A stretch of DNA of 64,000 bases from Neoceratodus forsteri (Eukaryota > Chordata > Ceratodontiformes > Ceratodontidae), in contig CM028129.1 of assembly GCA_016271365.2 (NCBI GenBank), forward strand, positions 458,318,501 through 458,382,500. Direction: 5' to 3'. A model generated the notes under the pieces. It saw only the letters and a list, made by a program, of their open reading frames with translations, did not search any database and had not been told where the DNA came from. Each line of letters begins with the position of its first letter. Position 1 is the first letter of the stretch. The translations under genes and the position numbers were made by a program. Positions 10,925 through 21,190 of the stretch are shown piece by piece.

Positions 10925-11995
10925 TTTTTTTATTTTTTATTCATGTATTTCAAATTTGCATTAATACCTTAGAGCCAGGGGCTCATTTACGAAGGATCCT
11001 AGTCAACAAGGAATACAAGACATTTACAGGTGATGAAACATTGAAGAACAGAAAGAACGTCAACTAACAAGTAGTATTAGTGTGCAGTCACAACATTAAG
11101 CAGGGTACAACAAGTGAGGAGAAACAGGACCACACTTGTGGAGAAACATATTAATGCAGCACTAATTGAGTGTGGTACAGTGTTTAACAATCATGTTACA
11201 GTTCAGACGGGGTGTTCCCATTCTGCAGAAATGCAATTTTAACAGTCAAGGTGAGGCTGTGTCAAAGGGAGGTAGCAGGTGGTGGGAGGTAGGGGGAGGT
11301 GGGCAGTTATGAAACAGGAGGGTGGGAATGAGAGATGGTAGTGTTTGACAGGTGCAAGAATGGCTGTCAGAGGCCATGGGTTAACAGAAACACTGGCAGT
11401 CAGATTTGCTGGCAAGAAGAGATCAAAGCCCATCTTTAAAGTGGCCAAGTCTAGGGGAGTCAGCACGGTCTGCAGGCAGATCATTGAACCATTTAGGCCC
11501 ACAGTAGGAGAGGGATCTTTGGTCAAGGGTGGTTTATTTGAAAGGAACAGTTAGGACAGCCTGGAGGCACTCCTTGTTCATTTAGATGGTTGTGCAGGCT
11601 CAAAGAGTGCTGAAGTAGCACTATGCATGGACCCCATCAGAGACTTGTTTTCAAGGAGGCAGGCCTGGTATTGGAGTCTGTGGTGGAGTGGGAGCCAGCC
11701 AGTTTCCTTGTATAGGTCACAAGAGTGAGTCATTTTGTGTACTCCCAGGACCAGGCGGCAGGCCTTGTTGAGGATGGTTTTGACCCTTCTAAGTGCTGTG
11801 TCTGTGCCTGCCCCGTATATGACAAGGTAATAATCCACAGATGAGAGAACTGAACTGCACATAACAAGTTTCAGGGCAGCCAGTGTCATAGAGGTGCGGT
11901 GTCTGTACAGGATGCCAAGCTTCATGTTGGTGTACTTTACCAGTTGCTCAGCATGGGCAGTGAAGGTGAGGGTGTCATCAAGGTGAATCCCTAAG
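10925..11995 (-). mobile_element. L2 LINE 3' fragment
   Basis: A 5'-truncated minus-strand L2. Frame 11578-11925 encodes the ORF2 C-terminal region with KLGILYRHRTSMTLAALK, YYLVIYGAG, NKACRLVLGVHK and TGWLPLHHRLQYQ, colinear with the L2 at the start of the window. Frame 11239-11526 covers the very C-terminus (SPTVGLNGSMICLQ in an altered frame). The 3' end is the T-rich run at 10925-10950 followed by ATTTCAAATTTGCATT; the same tail recurs at 23072 and, more distantly, at 41278. Confidence 0.85.
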
Positions 11996-12284
11996 TACTA
12001 AGTAAAACTAATATTTGTTTTAAGAGAAAACTTTAGAAACCTAATGCTGTACATTAGTTCTGCTTTTGTGAAGTCTGATACTGGATGTCATACAGACTGC
12101 TGGGGCCTTTTGCCATATCAAAATTTCTGAGCAGAAATCCTACAAAATATACAGACATGGGTGAGCCAATTAAAAAAATGAGCTCCACCCAACTAAATTA
12201 TCTGGATCTAAAGTTATATAAATAACTTCAGATAAAACAGGGAGAATCTGACCTGGCTGGAAAGGGTGAATAGTATTACTTGGT
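11996..12284. other. Unassigned AT-rich sequence
   Basis: Nothing recognisable between the L2 fragment and the CR1 ORF1. It may include the CR1 5' region. Confidence 0.4.
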
Positions 12285-12379
12285 GGCACCAGAGAGAGAA
12301 CAGCAAGGAGAAGAATTCTAGTAGTAGGGGTGTCAATGATTAGATGGGTGGAGAAGGTGACGAGGGAGGGATGGTAGCA

Positions 12380-13450
12380 GTGGTCAGATGCCTTCCTGGA
12401 GCATCAGTCATCCAGGATATGGATAGGATAGGGAGGATGGTAGAGGAGGGAAAGAGGCACTTGGTCTTGGTACACTTTGGTACCAATGATCTGTAAATTG
12501 ACTGACTTGAGACAGTGAAGCATAATTTTCAAAGGGTGTTGGACAGATTGAAGGCACACTCAGTTTTCCTGGCCTTTTCAAGGTTCTCCTATGCAGGTAG
12601 GAAGCATGGGAAGGATAGAATAAGGAAGGAGAAGACTGAGGACTGAGCAATTTAATGTGTGGTTAACTCATTGTCTCCAGCAAATGCCAGTAGTTGGTGG
12701 TAAATACACTGGTGTGTCCTGAGGATGACTATGGAAGTGATCTACTGAATTCCAGTGTGTCCTTGCAACGTCTGGAGAAGTCACTTATATATTTGAATAT
12801 ATAACACAATAGATTAGAATATATATTTGATTGCACACCACCATTGGAAAGATAATTTTGTGCTGAACAACTTTGCCACTGCTATTTTGTGTATATAAGG
12901 TATACTTTAGGAGTGATTCATATTTGTTTATGGTATGGTGTGTATGGCTTATGTTGCCTTTTTTAGTGAAAAAAATTATTTTGTTTGCTGTTTTGAGCAG
13001 CATGAAAAAATACTTACTTACTTGCATACCACCATTGGAAGGTAATGTTGTGCTGAACAACTTTGCCACTCATACTTTATGTCTAGCACTTACGGTTCTT
13101 GAGCTATTTGGATTTGTTTGTGTCATGCTGACTATGACTTGATTTTCCTTAGAAAGGTCCAGGATTCACTATTAACAGTATACAGGAGACAAGTGGTGCA
13201 ACTTCAGAGAGCTCCTGTGGAGGCAATGAGTTAAAGGGATGGCGTCAGGAGGTGGGGTACCATTTTGTGGGAGAGTGGAGGTTCAGGGATAGGAGGTTCT
13301 TCAAGGGTAATGGCCTTCAGCAAACAAGAGAAGAGAGCAGTGCACCTGGACAGAAGTTTAATGTCTAGGCAGAGGCACATTTGACAGAGAAGGAGGAGAC
13401 TGAGGCTGGGGATGCAGAGGGCAGAATGCAAAAGGTAAACATAGCTAGGA
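12380..13450 (+). pseudogene. CR1 ORF1 (SGNH/GDSL-type esterase)
   Basis: Decayed ORF1. The segment LVHFGTNDL (about 12460-12493) is the G-x-N-D block III of SGNH hydrolases, which CR1 ORF1 proteins carry; the upstream VRCLPGAS block is shared with the CR1 at 46.1-46.2 kb. A stop follows GTNDL directly. The frame then crosses the piggyBac-like insertion: N-V-W-L before it joins K-G-M-A-S-G-G-G after one TTAA. The role of the esterase in CR1 is not firmly established; lipid or membrane association has been proposed. Confidence 0.75.
12667..13230. mobile_element. Non-autonomous piggyBac-like element (TTAA-flanked)
   Basis: Flanked by TTAA at 12663-12666 and 13231-13234, the piggyBac target duplication. 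Terminal inverted repeats are CTCATTGTCTCCA at the left and CTCATTGCCTCCA (reverse complement of the right end), 12 of 13 matching. Removing the 564 bp plus one TTAA gives a continuous CR1 ORF1 frame, independent support for the boundaries. No transposase is encoded. Inside, a ~60-bp block (ACCACCATTGGAA ... GCTGAACAACTTTGCCACT) occurs twice, at about 12837-12893 and 13028-13072. Confidence 0.88.
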
Positions 13451-13649
13451 CTCCCTCAGAAATAGGGTCTAGAGCAGTGAGATAAGCAGCAAAACAGGTG
13501 TCCATAATAAGTTAAGAAAGGGTACCAGGCGAGGGTTGCCTGCAAGCCAGCAGGCAGTAGGAAAACCAGAACATTAAGGAGGGAGAGGGAGAAGAAAGGA
13601 AGAGGAACTCACAAGAGGGAGAATGGTATAGGCACCAGCTGAAATGCAG

Positions 13650-14430
13650 TCTGCCTAAGTGCTAGGAGCATGGGGACCAAAATCAGTGAACTCCAGGCAG
13701 TGGTGATGGTGGTGGATGAAGGATTAGACTTCATAGCCATTACAGAAACATGTGCCACTGGCAAGAACAACTGAGACCTGGTAGTACCAGGGTATACCAT
13801 GTATAGGAGAGACAGTGGTAAGGGAAAAGGAGGTAGGGGTAGCCCTCTATGTCAATGAAGGCATATAGGCAGTAGAGGATGAATCTACCAAGAGAAGGAA
13901 TGGGGATACAGAATGGCTGTGGGTACAGTTCACAATAGCATAAGGAAAGAAGTGCACAGGGGTGGTCTATAAATCACTGGGACAGAGAGATGAGGGGGAT
14001 AGGGAACTAAGGGGCAAAAACTGAGAAGGGGACCATAAAGAGGGAGGTAGTGGTTGTGGAGACTCTCCATATACCAGACACAGATTGGGCCATTTCAGCA
14101 ACTAAAAGCACCAGAAGTCAGGCCATGCTAAATATGTTTCAGGACTGCCTGCTGGTGCAGCTGGTCAGGGAACCTACAAGACAGGCTGTCATTCTGGATG
14201 GGGTACTAACCATCTCTCAAATGATAAGTGGAGTGTGAGTTGGGGAACCACAGTGGTCCAATAACCATAACACCATATGGTTTAAATTCTCCATGGGTAT
14301 CAGTATACCTTGTCAAAATTTATAGTTCTGGATTTCAAACATCGGACTTTGATCAGATGGGGAATTAGTCAAGGGCAAGTTCATTGGAGTGGACAAAATC
14401 AGGGGGGTGGAGGAAAAGTGGGAAGAAAAT
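13650..14430 (+). pseudogene. CR1 ORF2 endonuclease region
   Basis: The endonuclease is readable across frame changes. VVDEGLDFIAITETCATGKN (about 13710-13770) carries the catalytic T-E-T block with the usual Trp replaced by Cys. It is followed by a Gly-rich VALYVNEGI segment. Frame 14050-14238 gives TRSQAMLNMFQDCLLVQLVR and EPTRQAVILDGVLT, the L-V-x-x-P-T-R and L-D-x-V-L-T blocks near the endonuclease end. Stops interrupt every part, so no active enzyme is expected. Confidence 0.8.
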
Positions 14431-14756
14431 GGTATACCACACCGACAGTGACATTTTGACAACATGGTACTCTACAGCGACTACAGTGCCATGTTGCTGT
14501 AGGGTCAGTGCTGTAACCCAGCACTGTCTGTTGGAGGTCCTGCACCCCCAAATCAGCTCTGACTTGGAGTTGAGACTCCTAAATGGAGGGTGAGGGGGCA
14601 CAGCCCGCGTGGTTGAGGCAAAGCCCCTGAAGAAAACACTTGGTTCTGTTTGAAACCGCAGCCCAACTGCAAAATGAAGTCGATCTGTTGGAGCCTTGTC
14701 TGGTCGCTTGACAAAATTTTGTCAATGACCAGTTGTGGATCCAGAGAAAATAAAGG
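14430..14756. mobile_element. Unknown ~330-bp insertion in CR1
   Basis: CR1 homology stops at E-E-K-W-E-E (about 14425) and resumes near 14757 with LLEASKNA-like sequence, leaving ~330 bp foreign to CR1. It contains the 18-bp perfect palindrome TTGACAAAATTTTGTCAA (14708-14725), the hairpin CAGTGCTG-TAACC-CAGCACTG (about 14502-14523) and CAACATGG / CCATGTTG (about 14460-14497). No clear terminal repeats, promoter boxes or coding frame. It could be an unnamed SINE or MITE; boundaries are ±15 bp. Confidence 0.5.
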
Positions 14757-15733
14757 GACTATTCTTGAAGCAAGCAAAAATGCTTGAGAATGGTTACTAG
14801 GGGAATAGGCACTACAAGTCAACCTGGTTCTCTAGGAAGGTCAGGGAGGCACTGAGGACCAAGAAAAGGGGCCTTTATTTGCTACAAGTAGAAACAGGGG
14901 GATGAGGAACAAGGCAAATACCAGGTAAAGATGAAGAAGGCCAATTAGGCAGTTAGAGATACAAAAGCAGAGACAGAGCTGTGTATTGTGGAGTGTGATC
15001 AAGGGAGGGAAGGGAACAGTTCTTCAGGTAAATAAGGAAAAAAGGAAGATGAAAGGGGAATCGTTAGGTTGATGGAGGGGCAGGGTTGTATAAGAGGACA
15101 GGCAGGCAGAAGGCAACCATTCTAAATGACTACTTCTGCTCAGTATTCACAGTGGAGCATAGAAGCTCTCTGCTAGAAAGTGGAATAACGGCTGTTGAAA
15201 GGGGGGGAGTCCTAGAAATGGGACAGGTGGTAATTACATGTGAAAGAGTTAGAAAAGGGCCCTGAAAATAGACAAGGCTGCAGGGCCAGGTGGAATGCAC
15301 CCAAGGATTCTCAGGGAATTGATATGAGAATTGGCTGAACCCCTGGCAGAGCTATTCAATAGCTCCCTACAGTGAGGGGTGGATCTGAAAGATTAGAGGA
15401 TGGTGCAAGTGGTGCTGCCCCACAAGCGAGGGAATGGGGGGGAACCTGGAAATTAAGGACCATTAGTCTTGCCTCTATTGTAGGTAAACTGATGGAGCCA
15501 CAGTAGTCAGTGAGGATCTAGTAGATTAACTGGAGAAAATAGGCACCAGGATAATAAGCAGCATGGGTTCATAGCAGGCAGGTCTCCTCAGACAAACCTG
15601 ATAATATTCTTTGACTGGGTATCAAGAACAAAAGGCAACTAGAAGATTTACAACTTCAGCAAAGCATTTGAGTCAGTACTGCACAGAAGTTTGTTGAAGA
15701 AATTAGAGGAGCTGTGAGGATTCTATGGGAGAA
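14757..15733 (+). pseudogene. CR1 ORF2 reverse transcriptase, first part
   Basis: Readable with several frameshifts: STWFSRKVREALRTKKRGLY (about 14822-14885), then RT blocks around 15260-15480 (AAGPGGMHPRILRELI, SLASIVGKLMEP), SQHGFIAGRSPQTNL-like sequence at about 15560-15600, and S-K-A-F-E-S at about 15655-15675, the palm block around the first catalytic Asp position. The frame is cut by the MULE at 15734 and continues at 18707. Confidence 0.8.
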
Positions 15734-16440
15734 GGGCTACTGCGGAAGGGCAACAAAAAGAATGCCGGAATGGCACACATGCATGGTGGGCATGCTTTAA
15801 AATGGCAACTATAGCCACAAAAAAAGAAAGGGATGACAGAATGTACCGTGGGTGAGCAGTGGGGGACGTGGATAGGTGCACAGACACAATGCGGGAAGAC
15901 AGCCAGAGGGGAGTGCAGCAGCACACACACACACAACAGGGGCATGGATGCAGGACAACAGCACAACAATGCAGAGGGCAAGGGGTTGGGGGGGCGCACA
16001 GGGATGGAGGACAAAGATACAGGACAAGCACACACGGGAGGCCAGGAGGCCAATGGAGCATGCAAGCAGTGGCAGGGCACAGGCACGGATGGATGCATGG
16101 GAGATGCAGCTGAATGCAAGTGGCCAGGGGCAGGCGGGTGGCCCCCATGGCATGGGGGACCACACACGGGGGGGGATCTGAGAAGTGCAGGTGGTGTGGG
16201 AGAGCGGTGCATGGATGTGGCATGGGACTGGTGACTGGAGTGTAGGAGCACTGAGACTGCAACAGAGGGATGTGCAACAGGGGCACAGCACAGGAGGGTG
16301 CACCCTGACAATGGGTGCACAGGTGAGCATGGTGATGGTGCAGCCAAGATGTGGTCTGGAGATGCTGCATGGGTGTGGACAGATGGTGGAACATGGGCAG
16401 TGGATGACACAGGTGTGCCATCACAGCCACAGGTGCTATG
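15734..16440 (-). other. MULE 3' region, CA-rich, open in several frames
   Basis: Downstream of the transposase the minus strand is open in all three frames for about 500-800 bases (15703-16500, 15723-16430, 15809-16330). The translations are Cys/His/Pro/Ser-rich, reflecting CA/CCA-rich composition. No motif is recognised. I treat this as compositional openness inside the element, not as a gene. Confidence 0.6.
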
Positions 16441-16442
16441 GA

Positions 16443-17849
16443 CTAGACCTGCATCTGAAATTTGAGTGCAGGACCCCTGAGGTAATCCTGCATGCTGCAC
16501 ACACCATACTCCACCACAATGGCCTCAATGTGGAGTGTCAGGTTCCTATAGGCTTTCTTTGGCTTGGTGGACCCAGTGCTGGACACTAGCTGCTCCATGC
16601 ACAGTGCGCTGAGCTGCTGCTCCTCCCTGAGGCAGTCCAGGAAGTGCCAGATGTTCAGATGGCTGGCACTGAGGCGGGTATTGAAGGCATGGTTCCAGCC
16701 GTCGGCTGCATTGTTCATCCTTGCCACATCACCGCTCATCACCTCATACATATTCCACATGGTGACCTGGAATAGTGGGTTACGCCTGTCAGTACGTCCC
16801 ACTAGGCAACCAACCCAGGTGTCCTCCATGTAGTCAAGTAGAGGATGCAGTCTCATTTGCCTGGTAGAAGGGCATGTCCACCAGTTCAGGGTATGACACT
16901 GCCACGTTGTCTGGTTGCAAGAATGCCAGGGGCAAGGAGCATGCAGCCCTGCAGTCAAAGTCCGCATCCATGGCATAATGGTCATGCAGTGTGGCATTGC
17001 CCTGCACATAGTGTCACACAGCCTGGCAGAAGTGAAAAACACCCCAAATAACGGTCCCATCGAAGACAGCTCTGAAGGCATGCCAGGCTGCACTCTTGTA
17101 GTCCATCAGTGCAGACCGCAGCTGTGCACCACAGTAGCTGATGCAGCTCGTGAATGCCCTCGTGTGCACACATTCCGTCTAGGTACACATTAGTACATAA
17201 ATGGATGGCAGGATGAGTCCAGACCTCATGCCATGGATGGTGTATAGCTGCCCGAAGAGTGGTGGCATGGCACGAAAGGTGCCATGCAGGAACCAGTCCT
17301 GGCACCCAGTAAGGTACATCAGGTCATGCTGCATTGTGAATATGAGCATGCGGTTCCCAATGGACCGCTGTCATATTGTAAGAACTGGGCACCATTGCAT
17401 GTGACTGTATATGCCTGGGGCAGGGCAAACACAGTCACGCTGCCAGACATTGCAGGACAGCCCCTCACAGGCTGGCACACACGCTGAACCATGAGGCACA
17501 GCAGGGGCATGGCTGGCAGCCTGCCAGTGATGGCATCTGTCACCCCAGCTGTGGCCTGCACGACGACCTATGTGGTACCCTCGAGGCTCATCCATGCACA
17601 CTCCCACACACCTGCCAGCACACCATGGACGCCAACCTCCCCTGCATCTGGGGAGTGACCGTGTGGGTGCCCAGTATGGACTACATGGTCCACAATGATG
17701 TGTGCCCATGCAGGGCAGGCATGCCTGTGGCCCTGCACACACTTACAGTACACTTTGCCGATTGTCTCCTTGTCCCTGCAGTAGACAAAGCAATGGTGGG
17801 CAAGGAGCTGTCTCACCTTTTGGTTGGTGAGGAATGTAGCTGTCTCCAT
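16443..17849 (-). pseudogene. MULE transposase with FLYWCH-type zinc finger
   Basis: Frame 17568-17849 gives the FLYWCH-like finger (FVYCRDKETIGKVYCKCV, then H-x-H with SPDAGEV). About 17.3-17.1 kb encodes the start of the DDE domain: WFLHGTFRAMPPLFGQLYTI, followed by a second-Asp segment MDYKSAAWHAFRAVF. Frame 16443-17093 (216 codons) encodes the C-terminal half with LLDYMEDTWVG, RNPLFQVTMWNMYE, NNAADGWNHAFN and YRNLTLHIEAIV, strongly MULE-like. The catalytic D of D-G-T-F is His here (codon at 17284-17286), and at least two frameshifts separate the parts. Known relatives cut and paste DNA with 9-bp duplications; this one cannot. Confidence 0.85.
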
Positions 17850-18706
17850 TCTTCACTGACTGACACAGAGTGACAGCCTTCTGTTCTGCTACAAGCCCCT
17901 TTATATGTGTGGTGTGTGGTCCCTTGCCTGGCCACCATGCATACTGACCCACCCACAGTGCTGACAAAATGAAGTGCTGCCTGTGGACACACCCCATGCG
18001 CATCAGAGAGTGCAGCCACAAAAGAAATGGCATGGGTGCCTGCTCCATGCTGTGCAGCATGTGCAGCGTGGAGGGTTCGTACGGATGCCAGTCCTGCATG
18101 TTCCACCGTGTCCGGTATTGCTGCGGTGCTATGGTTGAGCTCCAAATGTGATGTGGTTCCTATTATCCATGGCTGCTGATGGTCCCAACATTGCCCAGTG
18201 AGTTCTGAGCAGTGCTGCGTACCCTGCTGCGGTGCCCTACTGTTGTGAGCTGTACTACTGTGTTTACTGCCATGGTATTCGAACCCACGGTGTATGTGGT
18301 GTTGGTACTGTTGGCGGTGCAGTGGTGGCGTATGTCACAACATCGGCTTGCCTGCAGCCTGTTCACTGGGGCCCTTCATGGCCCAGTAGTAGTCTGTGTG
18401 TGCTGTGTGTGGGGTGGGGCCTGCAGGAGTCAGTGGGTCTGGGGAGGGTGTGCTTCACATTTGTGTGCAGTGCTGGGGGTGCATTGGTGGAAGGGTGCTG
18501 TTGCATGCCATTGCTGCCTGCGGGCATGTTTTTGTGTTGGTGTGCGTGCATGCCAGCGCATATGGAAAATGGTGGTCACCGTCCTCGTGTGGTCGCCCTA
18601 ATGACCAGGTTCCCCTACGACCAGGTCACCTTAATGACCAGGTCACCCCACCCAAGGTAGCCAAACAAGTGAAGCCGTTTTGCGGGTAGCCCTATCTCAG
18701 TAGCCC

Positions 18707-19210
18707 ACATCACAGGCTACCGCTGGGAGCAGCAAAGGATCTAGCTAAATGAATCGGAAGTTGGCTGTGGGGATAGCAGAGGGTGATGGTAAATGGGGTC
18801 AAATAAGGGGAAAAGGAGGCCATGAGTTGGGTAACACAGGGGCCAGTCTTGATACCAGTCTGTTTCAATATGTCATCAGTGACATAGGAGAAGGAATACA
18901 GGATGTGTTTCTTCACAGAAGACTCTAAGCTCTGTGGTTGGGTGGGCTGTGAGGAGGGGCTAACGGAGTTACAGATGATCCTGAAAAGGTTAGAGAGGTG
19001 GCCCAAGGTCTGCTTGCTGAAAATCAGTGTCAAAAAGTGCAAGATGATGCACACAGGGTACAAGAAGTAGTAATTCCTAGAACAATAAACTAAACTAAAC
19101 TAAACTAAAGAAGCCCAAAAAGTAATACTGGATGGGATAAGTTGGTCACTACTTCAGAGGAAAGGGTCCAGAAGTTCCTCATAAGTGAATCCCTAAAACA
19201 AACTAGCCAA
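18707..19210 (+). pseudogene. CR1 ORF2 reverse transcriptase, second part
   Basis: Continuation of the CR1 after the MULE: about 18765-18800 matches W-L-x-G-R-x-x-V-x-V-N-G-V, and 18835-18890 matches the S-V-L-G-P-V-L-F / I-S-D-I-G-E-G-I-Q block in shifted frames. The F-A-D-D box is read as F-T-E-D-S-K-L-C at about 18907-18930. The A-K-V-C-L-L-K-I-S-V-K-K-C-K region follows (about 18995-19040). A TAAACTAAACTAAAC run lies at 19087-19106. Homology ends near 19210. Confidence 0.75.
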
Positions 19211-19214
19211 TATA

Positions 19215-19261
19215 GCAAGGCTTACAGAAAGGCAAAAAGAATGCCTTGCTGTAAGCCTTGC
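19215..19261. repeat. Hairpin at the satellite boundary
   Basis: GCAAGGCTTACAG (19215-19227) pairs perfectly with CTGTAAGCCTTGC (19249-19261). After one A/G mismatch, AAGGC (19229-19233) pairs with GCCTT (19243-19247), leaving a 9-base loop. It ends exactly where the first satellite unit begins. Confidence 0.9.
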
Positions 19262-21190
19262 CAAGTGGCTGTTTCCAGCTAGCCACAGTGACTGTGCCTA
19301 TCCGTTTCAATGGGAGCTAGCAAAACCTTCCATCCAGTATTGTTTCCAGCCAAGAAAAGCTGCAGGGTCCAGTTTGCAGGGGCAAGACTGGAACTGGTGA
19401 AGACAGAGACAGGAGCAACAGCAACAAGGTTTAAAAGAGCAGCACACCTGTTTAACAACCTGCAGAGTGACTGTTTCTAGTTAGCCACAGTGACCATTCC
19501 TGTCTTTTTCCCACGGGGTTAGCAGAACCTCCCTCCAGCATTGTTTCTAGCCAAGTAGAATCTGGTGTCTGGTTTGTAGGGGGCTGAACCATGACTGGTG
19601 AAGGTAGAGCCAGGGAGTGTCAGTAACAGAAGTGGAGTGGCAGGGTTCAAAAGAGAGTCTCACACATCCTGTTTAACTTAACCTGCCCAGTAGCTATTTC
19701 CAGGTAGCCACACTGTGCCTGTTCATTTCCCTCAGGGCTGGCAAAACCCTCCTTCCAGATTGTTTCCAGCAAAGAAGAGCTCTGGTGTCTGGGTTACAGG
19801 GGGCCAAACCAGGATCAGTGAAGGTGGAGCCAAAGAGTTTCAGCAACAGAGGCCTGGAGGCAGGGGTCAAAAGAGAGCCACACACCTGTTTAACTTAACC
19901 TACCGAGTGGCTGTTTCCAGCAAGCCACAGTCACTGTGCCTGTCTTTTTTGCTCTGGGTTAGCAAAACCCTCCCTCCAGCATTGTTTCCAGCCAAGTAGA
20001 GCCTGGTGTCCAGTTTGCAGGGGGCTGAAACAGGACCGGTGAAGTCGAAGCTAGGGAGTATCAGCAACAGAGGCAGAGTGGCAGGGTTCAAAAGAGAGCC
20101 ACACACTCCACCTTTTTAACTTAACTTGCCAAGTGGCTGTTTCCAGCTTGCCACAGTGACTGCACCTGTCTGTTTCCCTCAGGGCCAGCAAAACCCTCCC
20201 TCCTGCATCATTTCCAGCCAAGAAGAGCCCTGGTGTCTGGTTTGCAGGGGGCTTAACTGGGATTGATGTAGGCGGAGCCAAGAAGTATCAGCAACAGAGG
20301 TGGGGAGGCAGGGTTCAAAAGAGAGCTGCACACCAGTTTAGCTTTACTTGCTGAGTGGCTGTTTCCAGCTAGCCACAGTGACTGTGCCTATCCATTCCCT
20401 TGGGGCCAGCAAAACCCTCCCCCAGCATTGTTCCCAACCAAGAAGAGCCCCAGTGAATGTTTTTCGGGGGGGTGAACAGGGATTGGTGATGGCAAAACCA
20501 GAGAGTGTCAGCAGCAATGGTGGAATGGTAGGGTTCAAAAGAGAACAGCACATCTGTTTAACTTAACCTGCCAAGTGGCTGTTTACAGCTAGCTACAGTG
20601 ACTGTGTCTGTCCATTTCTCTTAGGGTTAGCAAAACTCTAGCTCAAGCATTGTTTCCAGCCAAGAAGAGCCCTGTGTCCAGTTTTACAGGGCTTGAACTA
20701 GGACTGGTGAAGGTGGAGTCAGGGAGCATCAGCAACAGAGGCAGGGCAGCAGGGTTCAAAGGGGAGTCACTCACCTGTTTAACTTAACCTGCTGAGTGGC
20801 TATTTTCCAACTAGCCACAGTGACTGTGCCTGTTAATTTCCCTTGAGGTTTGAAAACCCTTCTTCCAGCATTGTTTCCAGCCAAGAAGTGGCCTGCTGTC
20901 TGGTTTGCAGGTAGCTGAACTGGGACTGGTGAAGGCAGATCCAGGGAGCATCGGAAACAGAGGTGAGGTGGCAGGGTTGAAAATAGAGCTGTGCACCTTT
21001 TTAACTTAACCTGCCAAGTGGCTGTTTCCTGCTAGTCACAGTGACTGTGCCTGTCCATTTCTCTCTCTCCAGCATTGTTTCCAGTCAAGAAGAGCCCTGG
21101 TGTCTGGTTTACAGGGGGCCAAACTGGGACCAGTGAAGGCACAGCCAGGGAGCATCAGCAACAGAGGTGGGTGGCAGGGTTCAAAAGTTG
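19261..21190. repeat. ~220-bp satellite, nine units
   Basis: Head-to-tail units, each starting with a form of CCAAGTGGCTGTTTCCAGC followed by TAGCCACAGTGACTGTGCC. Starts are at about 19261, 19461, 19686, 19903, 20129, 20351, 20571, 20792 and 21014, so the spacing is 200-226 bp. Each carries GCATTGTTTCCAGCCAAG, CTGGTGAAGGCAGAGCC-like and GGGTTCAAAAGAG blocks. The last unit is shortened and ends near 21190. Units differ by perhaps 10-20 percent. Repeated short minus-strand frames across it are by-products of the repeat. Confidence 0.93.

Larger units (their letters stand above)
15734..18706 (-). mobile_element. MULE (Mutator-like) DNA transposon, inactivated
   Basis: Inserted in the CR1 RT. 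Terminal inverted repeats: left GGGCTACTGCGGAAGGGCAA (from 15734); right end (to 18706), read on the minus strand, GGGCTACTGAGATAGGGCTA, matching at 16 of 20 positions. The minus strand codes for a FLYWCH zinc finger and a MULE transposase. A 9-bp target duplication typical of MULEs was not found (ATGGGAGAA versus ACATCACAG), so the edges may be off or the duplication eroded. GC- and CA-rich composition differs sharply from the surrounding CR1. Confidence 0.85.
12285..19210 (+). mobile_element. CR1 LINE with both ORFs, interrupted by three insertions
   Basis: A plus-strand CR1 runs from an ORF1 esterase region (VRCLPGAS, LVHFGTNDL at about 12.39-12.5 kb) through ORF2 endonuclease (about 13.7-14.4 kb) and RT (about 14.8-15.73 and 18.71-19.2 kb). 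It is cut by a piggyBac-like element (12667-13230), a 330-bp unknown insertion (about 14430-14756) and a MULE (15734-18706). The CR1 frame resumes sensibly after each. Many stops and frameshifts are present. The 3' end is not seen: homology fades at the hairpin at 19215-19261, where the ~220-bp satellite starts. Confidence 0.85.

Noticed and set aside
14430..14756. snRNA (U1/U2/U4/U5/U6) pseudogene
   Set aside because: Palindromes hinted at a structured RNA, but no Sm site, known loop or conserved snRNA block was recognised.
15833..16234. 133-codon plus-strand ORF
   Set aside because: Antisense to the MULE 3' region; Gly/Gln/Thr-rich product explained by composition.
18212..18689. Overlapping plus-strand ORFs of 129, 142 and 97 codons
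   Set aside because: Inside the MULE 5' region on the non-coding strand, Cys/Val/Gly-rich with no motif.
19261..21190. CRISPR-like regular array
   Set aside because: Units of ~220 bp are similar along their whole length, with no unique spacers and no cas genes, in a eukaryotic setting. It is a satellite.
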